From an uncultured Sutterella sp. (GTDB lineage: Bacteria; Pseudomonadota; Gammaproteobacteria; Burkholderiales; Burkholderiaceae_F), in the NCBI GenBank assembly GCA_900544255.1, contig UQUM01000050.1:1-12420 (forward strand): DNA of 12,420 bases, in the 5' to 3' direction. The translations under genes and the position numbers were made by a program. Shown piece by piece: positions 5,801 through 12,364 of the stretch (the first letter of the stretch is position 1; the number at the start of each line of letters is the position of its first letter). The notes under the pieces are model-generated. The model did not search any database and was not told the origin of the DNA. It was given only the letters and a program-made list of their open reading frames with translations.

Positions 5801-8122
5801 CCTGAATTTGCGTCTTGGACGGGCGACAAGTGCGAACGAGCCGCAGAACGCGTTCTTCTTTTCTTCCACGAACAAAGGGTACTCAACCTGCAGTCGGGGA
5901 CGTCGGTCTTCCGGCAAGCCATGACCTTAAAACTCACGGCGGAGAAAACCCGCCGGTACACCAAGGAAGACTACGCGGCGCTCTCAGCTCACTACGACGA
6001 AAAGAACGTCCAGATTCACGTCATGAATGAGTATGCCGATCTCGGCTGCAAAAACATGGTGCTCGCCCGGCAGCTTGCCGCCGACTACTTTGCCCTCACC
6101 GATGAAGCCTTCATCGACAAATACTTCAAGGGCCGCAAAGCCGTGCTTGACATGGCTTCGGGCGCCGCCACCTACCGCCGGATCGTGGACGATCTCAATA
6201 ACCCCGAACAGGAAGCGGTCGTCACGGCCCCGAAAAACACGAACCAACTCATCATTGCGGGCCCCGGTTCCGGCAAAAGCAAAGTGATTCTGCACCGCAC
6301 GGCTTGGCTCGTGCGCGTGAAACAGGTGAATCCCCGCCACATTCTCGTTCTCTGCTACAACCACAGCACGGCGGTCGCCCTTGGAAAGCGCCTGAAGGCC
6401 TTAATCGGCGACGCCGCCCGCCTCGTCACCGTCCGTACGTTTCACAGTTTTGCCCTGGCGCTCACCGGGCGCACACTCGAAGGGGATGAAACGGGCACCG
6501 TCGACCTTTCGACGGTCATTCGTGAGGCGACGGAACTCCTCATCGGCAAAAAGACGCTCTTCGGCACGAATCCCGCTCGACAGCGCGAAGAACTCCTGAT
6601 GGGGTTGAAGTACCTCCTCGTCGACGAATACCAGGACATTGACGAGGATCAATACGAATTCATCGCGGCGCTCGTCGGAAAACGCGAGCCCGACGATGAG
6701 GTGAAGATGTATCTTACGGCCGCAGGCGACGACGACCAGGCGATTTACGGCTTCCGAAACGCGAGCGTCGCCTACATCCGGCGCTTTGAAACGGAATATG
6801 CGGCCGAGCGGCGTTTTCTTTCCTACAACTACCGCTCCACCTCCCGCATCATTGAAGCCTCCAACGCCGTCATTGCGGAAAATGCCGAACGACTCAAAAC
6901 AGGACACCCCGGCGTCATCACCCCGGACAAAGCCTTTGAGCTGCCGGGGGGCCTCTGGGAAAACCTTGACGACACCCGAGGGCGCGTCACTCGGGTAAAG
7001 GCTCGTAACGCCATGCATCAGGCGGCGTCAGCAGCCGCTCTCATCAAAGACATTCTCCAAAAAGACCGCGAAGCCCAATACGACGACATCGCCGTCTTGT
7101 CACGGCACGGCGTCACCAAAGAAGAACTCACCGCAGTGCGGTCCGTCTTTGAAGACGAGCGCATTCCCTGCCGCCGGGCGCTTCCCAAAGACAACGGCTT
7201 TTCCATAACGCAGGTAAAGGAAGTCGTGCGCTTTCGGGAAGCATTAAAACGCGCCCGAGCCACGCTCGTCAATCGGGACACGCTTGAATCGTGGGTACCC
7301 GCCGTCGATACCCGATGGTCGGAGTGGCTGCGGCAGTACATCCGTGACTGGAGTAACGCCGCGGTGGGCGATGCGATTCCCGTCGATTGGTTTGCCGAAG
7401 AATTTAACGAAATGCTCGCCGAAGAACGCCGCAGCGTGCGTTTCGGAGAGGGTGTTCTCCTTTCCACCGTTCACGGCGTCAAAGGCGAAGAATTCCGCTA
7501 CGTCATCCTGCTTGACGGCGGATGGGATAAAGCCCTCAGCAACGACGAACTTCTAGAAGAAGAGCGTCGCCTTTATTACGTCGCGATGACACGGGCCGCC
7601 GAGCGCTTAATCGTCTTTCAGCGTACGGACGTAAAGAATCCGTTTCTCCGGCCGCTCGCAAAACTCACGGTCGAACAAACGTTTGATGTTCTGGAACCGT
7701 CTGCCGTCCGGCATTACCGCGTCATCGGCATGGCGGATCTCTGGTTAAGCTACGCAGGACTGCAGCCCACGGGGACAGCGCTTCATCACACGCTTCAAGT
7801 CCTCAACGCCGGGGACGACGTAACGCTGCAGATGAAACGCAAGGGGGTAGCCGTGTGCGCCGCAGACGGTCGAACCATTGCCCGTCTTTCGCAAAAGGCT
7901 GAAAAGCTTTGGCCCGCGTTGTTGTCCCGCGTCCTCAGCGCCCGGATCCTCGCGCTCGTCGTTCGGACGGCGGAACAAACGCGGCTCGCAAGTCCCGTCA
8001 GCTATGAACTGAAATCAGACGCTTGGCTCCTCCCCATTGTGGAAGTTGAACTGACGGAAGAGGATGCAGCGGAAGTTTCTGCGCCCTCAGCCGTGACACG
8101 TGACGGAGCACGGCCCTCATGA
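2822..8122 (+). CDS. Giant exonuclease-RecQ-UvrD fusion helicase (1766 aa)
   Basis: One uninterrupted frame encodes two helicase motors. Residues 1-135 resemble a DEDD 3'-5' exonuclease (D19 and E21 in LDLETT, D71 in GHNLLGFDIPWL, D125 in VHDAELS). A C-x4-C-x2-C-x3-H motif (C260, C265, C268, H272) precedes a full RecQ core: motif 0 Q near 300, Walker A PTGGGKS (K320), DEAHCLSKWGHDFRPDY (D419-H422), FTATA, CATNAFGMGID and QEAGRAGRD (611-619). Residues 620-1140 hold winged-helix-like segments but no RecQ zinc cluster or evident HRDC. A complete UvrD/Rep core follows: GPGSGKS (K1152), TFHSFA, DEYQD (D1268), GDDDQAIYGFR, SYNYRS, TVHGVKGEEF (1549-1558) and YYVAMTRA (1585-1592). A HIRAN-like segment lies at 1664-1715. 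Both ATPases appear intact. The SD is poor. The stop overlaps the following nuclease gene (ATGA). I infer a DNA-processing, repair or defence enzyme; the precise role is unknown. Confidence 0.92.
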   Translation: MTDVFSSLFPSDQHLAALDLETTRDGRFVSFAAVTAEETFFTETPEEMHRILARLLDEKRGLVGHNLLGFDIPWLLKNGADAHLADIPVIDTLFLSPLAFPANPYHRLVKDYKIVSDTVNNPVHDAELSLTLLADERAALRKCPPAVLSLFSTLFSRAEDPAFPGFFKGLSRFFRELAPVFMDEASLRKALLAALAPYACPNQTAQWADECLADARRTVLLIYALAWLPEAGANSVVPAWVRHRWSELDDALYRLRSRPCGDPGCRYCRINHDARHQLKRFFGFDDFRPLPDSRPLQRDITEAAMRDEPLLAILPTGGGKSLCYQLPALVRNARDASLTVIISPLQALMKDQVDNLAQKTGTTAAAALSGLLTMPERGDVMDRVVKGDVALLYLSPEQLRNTSVKRVLLTRRIGCWVFDEAHCLSKWGHDFRPDYLYCVRVIRELAETLHAAIPPVQAFTATAKPDVIRDITDCFRPVLSGNLPIFAGGVERRNLHFSVQYVSPTEKPGRLLGCLTPVLADEKAAVVVYCATSKSCRLTALLIKNAHPEWGAEAFYAKLAPTHKKEILDAFVKGSVRVICATNAFGMGIDKDNIRLVVHYEIPGSLENYLQEAGRAGRDLADADCTLLYDPGDIDQQFSLAARSEVTLSDMTTVLRAVRRRTERVFAAQKRRETRHRLTEKENKALWEKARPTDYPAVVETAGEILTDADAADAAAFDEDPATKVRTAVAWLECAGFMRRTDNSTEVFQGLPRFTSLEDADRRIRALNLGRRAQTIWCAVVRAILSLPPDAGLNADTVAAGLGDFLPKAELHDVTAKDVMRVLSGMTQAGLLSRSQLITLLLKPSGPAGFTTLADAALRCENRFLDLLIETAPDADNGERYPLNLPQAAKDLEKSGTKADTALLRNILKTWEKDGAADGGKGTVSLTLTRRNVYFMALNRSWQEMKLLKDRRHRLARVLLAFLTRELGSRIAGPREELVSFPIDKLIRTIAAVPEFASWTGDKCERAAERVLLFFHEQRVLNLQSGTSVFRQAMTLKLTAEKTRRYTKEDYAALSAHYDEKNVQIHVMNEYADLGCKNMVLARQLAADYFALTDEAFIDKYFKGRKAVLDMASGAATYRRIVDDLNNPEQEAVVTAPKNTNQLIIAGPGSGKSKVILHRTAWLVRVKQVNPRHILVLCYNHSTAVALGKRLKALIGDAARLVTVRTFHSFALALTGRTLEGDETGTVDLSTVIREATELLIGKKTLFGTNPARQREELLMGLKYLLVDEYQDIDEDQYEFIAALVGKREPDDEVKMYLTAAGDDDQAIYGFRNASVAYIRRFETEYAAERRFLSYNYRSTSRIIEASNAVIAENAERLKTGHPGVITPDKAFELPGGLWENLDDTRGRVTRVKARNAMHQAASAAALIKDILQKDREAQYDDIAVLSRHGVTKEELTAVRSVFEDERIPCRRALPKDNGFSITQVKEVVRFREALKRARATLVNRDTLESWVPAVDTRWSEWLRQYIRDWSNAAVGDAIPVDWFAEEFNEMLAEERRSVRFGEGVLLSTVHGVKGEEFRYVILLDGGWDKALSNDELLEEERRLYYVAMTRAAERLIVFQRTDVKNPFLRPLAKLTVEQTFDVLEPSAVRHYRVIGMADLWLSYAGLQPTGTALHHTLQVLNAGDDVTLQMKRKGVAVCAADGRTIARLSQKAEKLWPALLSRVLSARILALVVRTAEQTRLASPVSYELKSDAWLLPIVEVELTEEDAAEVSAPSAVTRDGARPS

Positions 8123-8733
8123 TGAGTTTTGATCAGTTCATTTTCGAAGTCTGCGAACATCCGCTGATGTCTGCCGGCGTCGTTGTCCTTTCGTGGTTCT
8201 TCGTTCGGCACTTCATCCGACGACTCTTCCGCCCTCGTTTTCCGCAAACGTTTAGAGCCCGAGTCACTTACGTCTGCGACGGAGATTCCATATGGGTGAA
8301 ATCGCGTTGGGGGAACCGTACCAAACTGCGTTTGATCGGCATGGACGCCCCGGAAACCGAACAGGCGTTCGGACGGGATGCCACTGAAGTGCTCACCAAA
8401 AAAATCGGCGGCACAACGGTTTTCGTCACCGCGGTCGGCGTCGATCCCTACGGACGCCTCATCAGCCGCGTTCAACTCGGTAAGACCGACGTCAGCGAGT
8501 TTATGATCAAAGAAGGCCTCGCGTGGCCCTACACGCGTTATTTCTCGCGTTTAAGCCAAAACGACGTCGTGCGCTACACCGCCGCCGGGGACTCCGCGAG
8601 GAAAGCCCGTCGGGGCCTGTGGCAGGAAACGAATCCCCTGGCCCCCTGGACATGGCGGGAGCAGCATCGATCGTGGTGGTCTCGCTTCCTCTTCTGGCTC
8701 ACGCGTTGGATTAAGCGCTTCATGGGAGGATGA
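8119..8733 (+). CDS. Membrane-anchored thermonuclease (SNase-like) protein
   Basis: This 204-residue protein has one N-terminal membrane segment (about residues 16-33), followed at once by a basic stretch (RHFIRRLFRPR). That charge pattern predicts the catalytic domain stays on the cytoplasmic side, unlike secreted SNases. The nuclease fold spans about 44-170 and keeps the SNase catalytic set: D54/D56 in CDGDSIWV, R71, D76 and E79 in LRLIGMDAPE, and R113 in DPYGR. The typical AGDSARKARRGLW end is also present. This family cleaves DNA or RNA with Ca2+. The last about 20 residues (SWWSRFLFWLTRWIKRFMGG) are aromatic and basic and could lie on the membrane as an amphipathic helix. The start codon overlaps the helicase stop (ATGA), so expression is probably coupled; a second ATG follows directly and could also be used. 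No terminator hairpin is obvious after it. Confidence 0.88.
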   Translation: MMSFDQFIFEVCEHPLMSAGVVVLSWFFVRHFIRRLFRPRFPQTFRARVTYVCDGDSIWVKSRWGNRTKLRLIGMDAPETEQAFGRDATEVLTKKIGGTTVFVTAVGVDPYGRLISRVQLGKTDVSEFMIKEGLAWPYTRYFSRLSQNDVVRYTAAGDSARKARRGLWQETNPLAPWTWREQHRSWWSRFLFWLTRWIKRFMGG

Positions 8734-8750
8734 GGCAAACACCACCGAAC

Positions 8751-8779
8751 TTGTGAAACACGCTGTGGAAAACTAACGA
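8751..8779 (+). promoter_or_regulatory. Candidate promoter for the panE-like gene
   Basis: The 102-nt gap before the reductase gene is clearly richer in A/T than its surroundings. TTGTGA (8751-8756) and TAACGA (8774-8779) are separated by 17 nt, an acceptable sigma-70 arrangement. A TATCAT at 8791-8796 is an alternative -10 without a good -35. No operator or riboswitch-like structure was seen. Confidence 0.3.
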
Positions 8780-8835
8780 TTACCCTTAAATATCATGCAC
8801 TAACAACGCATGCTTAAAAAATAGGCACACTTGTT

Positions 8836-9771
8836 ATGACTACTTCCCCTATCCGTCGCATTGCCCTCGTGGGACTGGGTGCTCTCGGCATTATGTACGG
8901 CGACTTTTTTGCAGAAAAACTCGGCACGGAAAACGTCGCCTTTTTAGCGGACGAAACGCGCTGTCGGCGCTACAGCACAGCTCGCGTCATCTGCAACGGC
9001 CGCACGGATCACTTCCGTTTCATGACGCCTGAAACGTACCGCACAGACTGCGGAGAAGCCGACCTCCTATTTTTCTGCGTGAAAGGCACGGCGCTCACCG
9101 CCGCTATTAACGAAGTCCGCCCCGTCATCGGCCCCGACACCGTCATCGTTTCCGTCTTAAACGGCATCACGAGTGAAGATGTGATTGAAGATGCCCACAC
9201 TGCGGGTACGGTCGTTCACTCGGTTGCACAGGCGATGGATGCCCTCCGACAAGGTACCGCGGTCACCTACTCCCGCATCGGAGAACTGCGAATCGGCATT
9301 ACGGAAGCGTCCCCCCGCAAAACGGCGGCGCTTATGCGGCTCGAAGACTTTTTCAACCGGACGGATTTTGCCTACCAAACAGAAACGGATATCCTGCGGC
9401 GGATGTGGTGCAAGTGGATGTTGAACGTCGGCGTCAACCAGACGGTTGCGGCGTGCGCAGGCACTTTTAAAGACGTGCAGCACCCGGGGCAAGAACGAGA
9501 ACGCATGAAAGCCGCCATGCGCGAAGTCATCGCAGTCGCTGAGAAGTCCGGCATCAACCTGACGGAAGACGATTTGAACGAATATGTCGCCATCATCGAC
9601 ACCTTGAGTCCCGACGGCATGCCCTCCATGCGGCAGGACACGCTTGCGCGCCGCCCGACCGAAGTGGAACTCTTTGCGGGCACAGTGATCCGCAAAGCGC
9701 GGACATTGGGAATTGCCGTCCCCGTCAACGAAGCGCTTTACCGAGAAATCACGGCGCTGCCCGTCGACTGA
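8836..9771 (+). CDS. panE: 2-dehydropantoate 2-reductase (ketopantoate reductase) family protein
   Basis: The 311-residue protein has the N-terminal Rossmann dinucleotide site VGLGALG (G13, G15, G18), preceded by a beta strand. The family's next landmark, FFCVKGTAL, lies near residue 80. The C-terminal helical domain keeps the catalytic and substrate set with E. coli PanE spacing: K193-x3-N197-x3-N201 (MWCKWMLNVGVNQT), then SMRQDTLARRPTEVE with E276 in the position of E. coli E256. PanE reduces ketopantoate to pantoate with NADPH in the pantothenate/CoA pathway in the cytoplasm. Some paralogues (ApbA-like) act on other 2-oxo acids, so the substrate is probable rather than proven. No other pantothenate gene is nearby. 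The start at 8836 follows a weak AGG-containing SD. The gene converges on sotB, sharing the downstream hairpin. Confidence 0.87.
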   Translation: MTTSPIRRIALVGLGALGIMYGDFFAEKLGTENVAFLADETRCRRYSTARVICNGRTDHFRFMTPETYRTDCGEADLLFFCVKGTALTAAINEVRPVIGPDTVIVSVLNGITSEDVIEDAHTAGTVVHSVAQAMDALRQGTAVTYSRIGELRIGITEASPRKTAALMRLEDFFNRTDFAYQTETDILRRMWCKWMLNVGVNQTVAACAGTFKDVQHPGQERERMKAAMREVIAVAEKSGINLTEDDLNEYVAIIDTLSPDGMPSMRQDTLARRPTEVELFAGTVIRKARTLGIAVPVNEALYREITALPVD

Positions 9772-9776
9772 AAACG

Positions 9777-9819
9777 AACCTCCGCGATAAGACCGTCGAC
9801 AACGACTTTCGCAGAGGTT
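9777..9819. terminator. Shared hairpin between convergent panE and sotB genes
   Basis: AACCTCCGCG (9777-9786) pairs with CGCAGAGGTT (9810-9819), giving 9 pairs and one C-A mismatch. The loop contains a further 4-bp stem, GTCG-ACAA-CGAC (9795-9806). On the minus strand the stem is followed by CGTTTTC, a short U-rich run. On the plus strand it is followed by TCTC. It probably ends both converging transcripts, working better for leftward sotB. Confidence 0.5.
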
Positions 9820-9837
9820 TCTCAGCCGCAGAAGCCG

Positions 9838-11091
9838 TCAGTCCGACGTTTGTGCGAGAGTACGCTTCGTCGCAGGCTGCACGGCCTTCGTTTCCACTTT
9901 TTCAATGGCGAAAACGGCACTTCCCGTCTTAAGCCACAAAATGAGGCAGAACCCCGCGGTGATTACCACCATCGAACCGCCGGCAAAGGTGAGCGGGTGA
10001 AAGCCCCAGTGCTGCGAAATAAGACTCCCCACGAAAGCGCCGCCCCCGATCCCGACGTTGAAAATGCCGGAGTAAATCGACGTCGCAATGTCCGCCGCAT
10101 CGGGTGCTACCGTGAGAAGCACCGTCTGAAAGGCAAGCATCACGGATGTCATCGCCGCTCCCCACACAACGAGAAGGAGAATGGTCGACGGGTAAGTTGC
10201 ACAGGCGGGGAAAAGCAGAAAGAGGCTCGCCGCGATGACGATGAGGGGCACCGTGAGCGTTGCCGACACGTGCTTATCCACGACCTTCGTCGTTATGAGC
10301 GTCCCGATGATGCCGGAAATTCCAAACACAAAGAGGAAAAGCACGGTATCCGTCGGGCCGTATCCGCCGTCAGCCTGAAGAATGGGCGCAATGTAGCTAT
10401 AAACCGTAAAGTGCCCCAACACCGTCACCACGGTGAGGAAATAAAGCTGCAGCAGAGCCGGCCGTTTAAGAATCACCGGCAGGCTCTTTAACGAACCCGC
10501 GGAACTTGAGGGACAGGGCGGCAGATACACATAAATGTAGGTCATCAGCACGAGCGCTGCCGCACCGATCACGAAGAAGGCTTCCTGCCAGCCCATCATC
10601 TGGCCCAACTTCGTTCCGATGGGAATCCCCATCACGGTGGCGACGATCGTACCGCCCATCACAGCTGCGAGACCCACGGCGCGTTTACCTTTCGGGGCCA
10701 TCCTCGCTGCCAAGGGCGTCATAATGGACCAAAAGACGGAGTGCGTAAGCGCCACCGCCACGCGAGCAGCGAGAAGCGTCGCAAAGCTCCCCACCCATAA
10801 GACGACAATGTGCGCAAGGGCAAAACAGAAAATGAGAAACAACAGAAGTTTCCGTCGCTCAAACGTCGCCGTCGCAATGGTTAAGGGCAACGACATTACC
10901 GCCACCACCCACGCGTAGCCCGTAATCATGAGTCCCGTAAACGACACCGTTTCACCGAGACTCTCCGCGATGTCGGGCAAAAGCCCTACCGGAAGAAATT
11001 CCGACGTGTTGAAAACGAAGGCGGCAAACGCCAACCCGATAATCGGAAGCCAGGATGTGACTTCCAAACGATAACCTGAAGAAGTTGTCAT
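9838..11091 (-). CDS. sotB: MFS sugar efflux transporter, SotB type
   Basis: The 417-residue protein is a 12-helix carrier of the DHA1 drug:proton antiporter group. It follows E. coli SotB (YdeA, 396 aa) closely: FVFNTSEFLPVGLLPDIAES at residues 25-44, YAWVVAVMSLPL, FERRKLLL, HSVFWSIMTPLAARMAPKGKRA, GSLKSLPVILKRPALLQLY in the central loop, and SIYSGIFNVGIGGGAFVGS near the C-terminus. SotB exports arabinose, IPTG and related sugars from the cytoplasm. Substrate specificity here is inferred from family only. About 25 extra residues at the C-terminus (IEKVETKAVQPATKRTLAQTSD) form a hydrophilic tail. No strong SD precedes the ATG at 11091, but the N-terminus aligns with the family. It follows dinB by 94 nt and has its own promoter candidate. 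Confidence 0.9.
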   Translation of the reverse strand: MTTSSGYRLEVTSWLPIIGLAFAAFVFNTSEFLPVGLLPDIAESLGETVSFTGLMITGYAWVVAVMSLPLTIATATFERRKLLLFLIFCFALAHIVVLWVGSFATLLAARVAVALTHSVFWSIMTPLAARMAPKGKRAVGLAAVMGGTIVATVMGIPIGTKLGQMMGWQEAFFVIGAAALVLMTYIYVYLPPCPSSSAGSLKSLPVILKRPALLQLYFLTVVTVLGHFTVYSYIAPILQADGGYGPTDTVLFLFVFGISGIIGTLITTKVVDKHVSATLTVPLIVIAASLFLLFPACATYPSTILLLVVWGAAMTSVMLAFQTVLLTVAPDAADIATSIYSGIFNVGIGGGAFVGSLISQHWGFHPLTFAGGSMVVITAGFCLILWLKTGSAVFAIEKVETKAVQPATKRTLAQTSD

Positions 11092-11110
11092 GATGAAAAT
11101 ACCGAGACGC

Positions 11111-11135
11111 GAACCGAAGGTAACCTCGCCGGTTC
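11111..11135 (-). other. Small inverted repeat in the sotB leader
   Basis: GAACCG (11111-11116) is the reverse complement of CGGTTC (11130-11135), with an inner AGGT/ACCT dyad in the 13-nt spacer. It sits about 20 nt upstream of the sotB start and downstream of its promoter candidate, so it would be in the 5' leader. It could be an operator or leader hairpin. No U-tract follows, so it is not a terminator. Confidence 0.3.
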
Positions 11136-11148
11136 TGCGGGAGGCGGC

Positions 11149-11176
11149 ATTTTAGGCAAAACAGCGCAAGGTGCAA
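11149..11176 (-). promoter_or_regulatory. Candidate promoter for sotB
   Basis: On the minus strand TAAAAT (11149-11154) is a good -10, with TTGCAC (11171-11176) 16 nt upstream as a partial -35. It lies just after the dinB stop codon, suggesting sotB is transcribed independently of dinB. Confidence 0.4.
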
Positions 11177-11185
11177 TAAGCAAGA

Positions 11186-12259
11186 TCAGAGAGACAACAC
11201 AGTGTCGAACAAATCCGGCTCTTCCGGAGCCGTCACCGGATTTCCGATCGTGATGCCCAAAAGCCGCACGGCGTCACCCGGGTGAAGAGCCTCCCGCACA
11301 AGCATCTCGGCCGCTGAAAGAATGTCCGCTTCCGTCCCCCAGGACGTTTTGCGGGAAACGGAGCGGGAAATCGTCCGGAAGTCGGCAAACCGCACTTTAA
11401 CCGTGAGGGTCGTCCCGCAGAAACGAGCCTTCGCGAGACGCCGAATCAATTCACCAGCGACCGCTGCGAGCGCTCCTGAAATCTCTTCGGAGTTGACGAG
11501 GTCTTCGGTGTAGGTCTCTTCGCACCCCACAGATTTACGTTCCCGCACGGGCGTAACGCGCCGTCGGTCGATCCCGCGCACGAATTCATAGTATGTGAGC
11601 CCGGCTTTGCCGAAGACTTCCTGCAGGGTGGACAACGACAACGCCCGCACGTCCGCCGCCGTCACGAGCCCCATCTCGTGCATCTTCTTCGCGGTCGCGG
11701 GACCCACGCCCCAAAGATGCTCCACCTTCAGCGTATCAATGAATTTCAGCGCTTCGTCGGGGTGAATCGTGCAGAGACCGTCGGGCTTGCGCCAGTCGCT
11801 GGCGACTTTGGCAAGAAACTTGTTGTAGGAGACGCCGGCACTGGCGATGAGGTGCAGTTCTTCGCGGATCGCCCGTTTAATGTGGCGGGCCACATCAACG
11901 GCAAGGGGAATTCCCCTTTTGTTGTCGGTGACATCCAAAAAAGCTTCGTCAATGCTGATGGGTTCGATGAGATCGGTATAGCGCTCAAAAATTGAACGAA
12001 TCTGGCGGGAAACATCCCGGTAATGCTCCATCCGCCCTTCCACAAAAATAAGCTGCGGACAGAGTTCCTTGGCACGCTTGGAGGGCATGGCACTGTGAAC
12101 GCCGAAAGCTCGGGCTTCATAACTGGCCGTCGCGACGACGCCCCGCTTGTCGGCGTGTCCTACCGCAACGGGTTTACCGCGGTATTCCGGATGATCCCGC
12201 TGTTCGACAGAAGCATAAAACGCATCCATGTCAACGTGAATGATCTTGCGGTACTCCAT
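11186..12259 (-). CDS. dinB: DNA polymerase IV (Y-family translesion polymerase)
   Basis: The 357-residue protein matches the usual length of Pol IV (E. coli 351). The catalytic carboxylates are present: D10 in HVDMDAFYASVE and D104/E105 in ISIDEAFLDVT, with the steric-gate residue F14 beside Y15. Further landmarks are SAMPSKRAKELCP, SAGVSYNKFLAKVASDWRKPDG, the helix-hairpin-helix LWGVGPATAKKM, and the little-finger domain ERKSVGCEETYTEDL onward. The enzyme extends primers past damaged bases with low fidelity. The C-terminus (PDLFDTVLSL) has a DLF that may be a degenerate beta-clamp-binding motif, since no clean QL-x-LF is visible. No strong SD precedes the ATG. No LexA-type CTGT-N8-ACAG box is seen upstream. 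The gene sits directly downstream of a co-oriented rRNA operon terminator. Confidence 0.95.
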   Translation of the reverse strand: MEYRKIIHVDMDAFYASVEQRDHPEYRGKPVAVGHADKRGVVATASYEARAFGVHSAMPSKRAKELCPQLIFVEGRMEHYRDVSRQIRSIFERYTDLIEPISIDEAFLDVTDNKRGIPLAVDVARHIKRAIREELHLIASAGVSYNKFLAKVASDWRKPDGLCTIHPDEALKFIDTLKVEHLWGVGPATAKKMHEMGLVTAADVRALSLSTLQEVFGKAGLTYYEFVRGIDRRRVTPVRERKSVGCEETYTEDLVNSEEISGALAAVAGELIRRLAKARFCGTTLTVKVRFADFRTISRSVSRKTSWGTEADILSAAEMLVREALHPGDAVRLLGITIGNPVTAPEEPDLFDTVLSL

Positions 12260-12290
12260 AGCCGATTCGAAAAAACATGAACGAAGAAGG

Positions 12291-12296
12291 ATTCTA
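12291..12296 (-). promoter_or_regulatory. Candidate -10 element for dinB
   Basis: TAGAAT on the minus strand lies about 31 nt upstream of the dinB ATG, between it and the rRNA terminator. No convincing -35 exists at 16-18 nt. Weak expression, or read-through from the rRNA operon, could serve instead. Confidence 0.3.
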
Positions 12297-12316
12297 CCGA
12301 GAAACGATATCTAGAA

Positions 12317-12353
12317 AAGACAAAACCCCCAAGTCCGTCAAGACTCAGGGGTT
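12317..12353 (-). terminator. Rho-independent terminator of the rRNA operon
   Basis: On the minus strand AACCCCTGAGTC (12342-12353) pairs with GACTTGGGGGTT (12324-12335) in a 12-bp stem with two G-T pairs and a 6-nt loop (12336-12341). TTGTCTTTTC follows. It lies about 12 nt after the 5S rRNA 3' end, as expected for an rrn terminator. Confidence 0.85.
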
Positions 12354-12364
12354 CTGAAAGGATT

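Noticed and set aside
2822..8122. Interpretation as a known defence system such as RecBCD-like, Gabija or Hachiman
   Set aside because: Domain order and partners do not match these systems. Only the general theme of helicase plus nuclease is shared, so no system name is assigned.
10952..11176. A 74-codon minus-strand frame spanning the sotB start
   Set aside because: It largely overlaps sotB in another frame, and its upstream part covers the promoter. The sotB frame has clear family similarity.
12260..12316. LexA (SOS) operator upstream of dinB
   Set aside because: No CTGT-N8-ACAG or close variant was found in the gap.
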